From NCBI GenBank assembly GCA_023252195.1, contig JAHEXI010000006.1, positions 62,001 to 126,000 of the forward strand: 64,000 nt of DNA, in the 5' to 3' direction. Both the position numbers and the translations under genes were made by a program. Positions 62,404 through 64,000 of the stretch are shown one piece after another. How positions within the stretch are numbered: position 1 is the first letter of the stretch; each line of letters opens with the position of its first letter. Below the pieces are notes generated by a model. The model was given only the letters and a program-made list of their open reading frames with translations, made no database searches and had not been told where the DNA came from. The DNA comes from Pseudonocardiales bacterium. Lineage in GTDB: Bacteria > Actinomycetota > Actinomycetes > Mycobacteriales > Pseudonocardiaceae.

Positions 62404-63654
62404 TTAGAGGCCCGTATCGTGGTCTTGGGCCGTCACGGGGCCGTCAACGTCCGCTTCCCCGTTACCGAATAGACCGTCGATCGCGCGTTGAGTTCGGGCC
62501 GTGCTGGTCGGCATGAGGTGGGTGTAGGTCCGGAGGGTGAAGCCGGGGTCGTGGTGGCCGAGGTACTCCGACAGGGCCTTGATGCTCTCCCCTGCATCGA
62601 GCAGCACCGAGGCGTAGTGGTGCCGTAGCGCGTGCGTCCCGTCCTGCCGGGTCGGGTGAGTGATACCGGCCGCCCTCCTGGCCGGTGCCCAGACCCGGTC
62701 ATTGAAGCGGCTGCGCAGGAGCGCTCCACCCACGGGAGTGGTCAGGAGCAAGCGCACCGTGACGGGATCCCCACTCGGGATGCGCCATGGCAGCGTCACC
62801 GGCACAGGCGGGAAGCGCTCCATATGCTCATCGAGCAGCCGTAACAAACTGCGCGGAAGCGGGACGTCCCGAGTCTTGTTGCGCTTGGGCAGGGCGTACA
62901 CCTGCTGACCGTCGATGATCCGCACTTGCCGAACGACATGCACGACCAGGCCCTCGCGGTCGAGATCCGCTGGAGCAAGCCCGAAAAACTCCCCTTGCCG
63001 CAGCCCACAACCAGCGCCGAGCGGAATGGCGATCTTGTAGCGGTCGGCCAACGCCAATCGCATCGCGTTGACCCGAGCACGCGACCAAGGCACAACTTTC
63101 TGTGAGACGGGCCGAGGTCGGACCACTGTCCGGGCATGGCACGGGTTCTCACGGATCAACTTGTCATCAACGGCCGCGCTGAGGATTGAGGACAGGTGCG
63201 CGAAGCAGCCCGATTGGTAGCTCGCGGCCACGTTGCGTTCCTGCATGCTCCGGATCCACGCCCGGACGTCGGTGGGCCTTATCGATCCGAGCTCGCGTCG
63301 TTCGAAAAAAGGCAGGATCTGCGCGTTGAGCCGCCACGTCACGCTGTTCCGCGTGGAGGCATCAAACGTTTGACTATCGAGCCAAGTTCGCACGAATCCG
63401 CCGAAAGTAAGCCTGCCCGCCTTCGGGTCGATGTAGGCCCCCTGGCGCTTATCGCCCTCGACTCTGACGAGGAAGTCCTCTGCCGCCTTCTTCTGGCGGT
63501 CGGGGAAGCTAACGCTGCGCTCGTGGCCCTCGGGGTCGAGGTAGCGCACCCGATAACGCTGGCCCGTGCCGTGCCGCGCCGCCTTGACCCGGGCTCGCTT
63601 CTTCGTCACCGGGTCCGCGACGACCTTACACCAGCGATCCTCGATGTGGCCCAT
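62404..63654 (-). CDS. int: Tyrosine-type site-specific integrase
   Basis: A 416-residue phage/AICE-type integrase. N-terminal DNA-binding arm (RYRVRYLDPEGHERSVSFPDR, an AP2-like arm), SAM-like core-binding domain (LTFGGFVRTWLDSQTF, AQILPFFERRELGSIRPTDVRAW), and catalytic domain with Arg in GAGCGLRQGEFFGL, His-x-x-Arg in THALRHHYAS, His in YLGHHDPGFTLRTYTH and the nucleophile Tyr in that same segment. ATG 63654 lies 5 bp after the xis stop; an upstream start would overlap xis. Unidirectional with xis, so int and xis are co-expressed. Confidence 0.94.
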   Translation of the reverse strand: MGHIEDRWCKVVADPVTKKRARVKAARHGTGQRYRVRYLDPEGHERSVSFPDRQKKAAEDFLVRVEGDKRQGAYIDPKAGRLTFGGFVRTWLDSQTFDASTRNSVTWRLNAQILPFFERRELGSIRPTDVRAWIRSMQERNVAASYQSGCFAHLSSILSAAVDDKLIRENPCHARTVVRPRPVSQKVVPWSRARVNAMRLALADRYKIAIPLGAGCGLRQGEFFGLAPADLDREGLVVHVVRQVRIIDGQQVYALPKRNKTRDVPLPRSLLRLLDEHMERFPPVPVTLPWRIPSGDPVTVRLLLTTPVGGALLRSRFNDRVWAPARRAAGITHPTRQDGTHALRHHYASVLLDAGESIKALSEYLGHHDPGFTLRTYTHLMPTSTARTQRAIDGLFGNGEADVDGPVTAQDHDTGL

Positions 63655-63658
63655 GAGG

Positions 63659-63856
63659 TCAGGCCACCTCGGAGCTGAGGCCAGCAAACCAGTTCCGAAC
63701 CTCAGCCGGGTCGTACCGAAGATGCCTGCCGACCTTGCGAACCGGCGGACCCTCGCCCCGCCACTTCCACTGATAGAGCGTCTTCACCGGCACGCGGAGA
63801 TACAGCGCCGCATCATCGACCGTCCACAACAGATCGATCCTCGCTACATCACCCAT
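63659..63856 (-). CDS. xis: Excisionase-like helix-turn-helix protein
   Basis: A 65-residue MerR-like winged-helix protein: LLWTVDDAALYLRVPVKTLYQWKWRGEGPPVRKVGRHLRYDPAEVRNWFAGL, the classical excisionase domain that assists the integrase in excision. ATG 63856 is preceded by GAGGAGG 7 nt upstream and overlaps the stop of the upstream gene (TGATG), so it is coupled to it. The order rep, xis, int is that of pSAM2-like integrative elements. Confidence 0.92.
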   Translation of the reverse strand: MGDVARIDLLWTVDDAALYLRVPVKTLYQWKWRGEGPPVRKVGRHLRYDPAEVRNWFAGLSSEVA

Positions 63857-64000
63857 CACGCTGCCTCCTCGATTGCCGAACGGTTCTCGGGTGGTGATCC
63901 GCTCGCGGCGAGTTGGGCGGCGGTGTATTCGGCGTGCCATCGCTGTCGTTCGGCCACGGCCTGCAGTAGCAAGACGGGACGTGGTGGGACGTCGGGGTCG
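63856..64000 (-). CDS. C-terminal end of an element gene, probably replication initiator (partial)
   Basis: An open frame enters from beyond the window and ends at TGA 63856-63858. Its last 47 residues include LLLQAVAERQRWHAEYTAAQ and ENRSAIEEAA. The gene is on the same strand as xis and overlaps it by one base. In actinomycete integrative elements the gene before xis is usually rep, and the hydrophilic helical tail is compatible, but there is too little sequence to be sure. Confidence 0.6.
   Translation of the reverse strand, partial: DPDVPPRPVLLLQAVAERQRWHAEYTAAQLAASGSPPENRSAIEEAA

Noticed and set aside
62404-63654. Assigning the secretion-like locus to the integrative element
   Set aside because: The att-like site and int mark an element boundary at 62.36 kb with the element extending to higher coordinates; the locus at 51-58 kb lies outside and is separated by decayed genes.
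1-64000. CRISPR arrays, rRNA and tRNA genes
   Set aside because: I looked for regularly spaced repeats and tRNA T-arm motifs and saw none; only the rnpB-like 3' segment at 62358 resembles an RNA gene. tRNAscan-SE and Infernal would settle it.

Overview
The window is high-GC actinobacterial chromosome, most likely from the Pseudonocardiaceae or a close relative within the Mycobacteriales/Pseudonocardiales. Gene order from about 1.1 to 47.5 kb follows the Mycobacterium tuberculosis Rv2182c-Rv2225 backbone: plsC, SRPBCC protein, fadD15, pimB', NlpC/P60 hydrolase, trpD, ctaE-qcrCAB, ctaF-ctaC, iron-sulfur insertion protein, DUF3043, cobT-cobS, ilvE, gcvT, pepA, sucB, TIGR01777 protein, lipA, DUF4191, RDD, glnA1, glnE, glnA2, Hip1-like hydrolase, panB. 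Mycobacterial landmarks such as mmpS3 are absent. No rRNA, tRNA or CRISPR array was seen.

Layout. 0-1.1 kb: a truncated SnoaL-like fragment and a hypothetical gene. 1.1-11.1 kb: envelope lipid and cell-wall genes, with two NlpC/P60 paralogues flanking a small Cys protein, then trpD and a receiver-like protein. 11.4-18 kb: the cytochrome bcc-aa3 respiratory branch. 18-22.2 kb: a truncated asnB relic, the A-type Fe-S protein and cobUTS (lower-ligand assembly of cobamides). 22.3-32.4 kb: ilvE, gcvT, pepA and the lipoyl-dependent enzymes lpdA and sucB with lipA; lipB is not at its usual place. 33.2-40.8 kb: nitrogen assimilation (glnA with a well-formed GlnR-type box, glnE, a class I glutamine amidotransferase, glnA2). 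40.8-50.3 kb: an LprG/P55 lipid export pair, a Hip1-like lipoprotein hydrolase, nadE, panB and the cydAB oxidase.

50.3-58.4 kb, all on the minus strand, is the most distinctive block: an F420-NADP reductase pair followed by a compact type IV secretion-like module (small membrane protein, PrgI/SCO6880-like protein, VirB4-like ATPase, TrbL/VirB6-like membrane protein, TcpC/VirB8-like protein, and a lytic transglycosylase-NlpC/P60 wall hydrolase) with no relaxase or VirD4 coupling protein in the window.

58.4-62.3 kb is a degraded accessory zone: orphan HicB-like gene, a broken nucleoside phosphorylase joined to a decapitated membrane protein gene, a VOC protein, regulator and possible transposase scraps, and a thioredoxin with a CRLC active site. 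From 62.36 kb to the window end lies one end of an integrative element (rep-like partial gene, xis, int). Next to int is a sequence resembling the 3' end of RNase P RNA, a plausible attachment site.

Regulation visible in the sequence: many genes have a TANNNT -10 box 6-8 nt before the start codon, indicating leaderless transcripts; these boxes helped to choose starts. Both NlpC/P60 paralogues have a 10-bp-period GTNAC direct repeat upstream that resembles an MtrA site. Several intergenic regions carry unusually long inverted repeats (17-19 bp arms, 27-30 nt spacers) able to fold in mutually exclusive ways.
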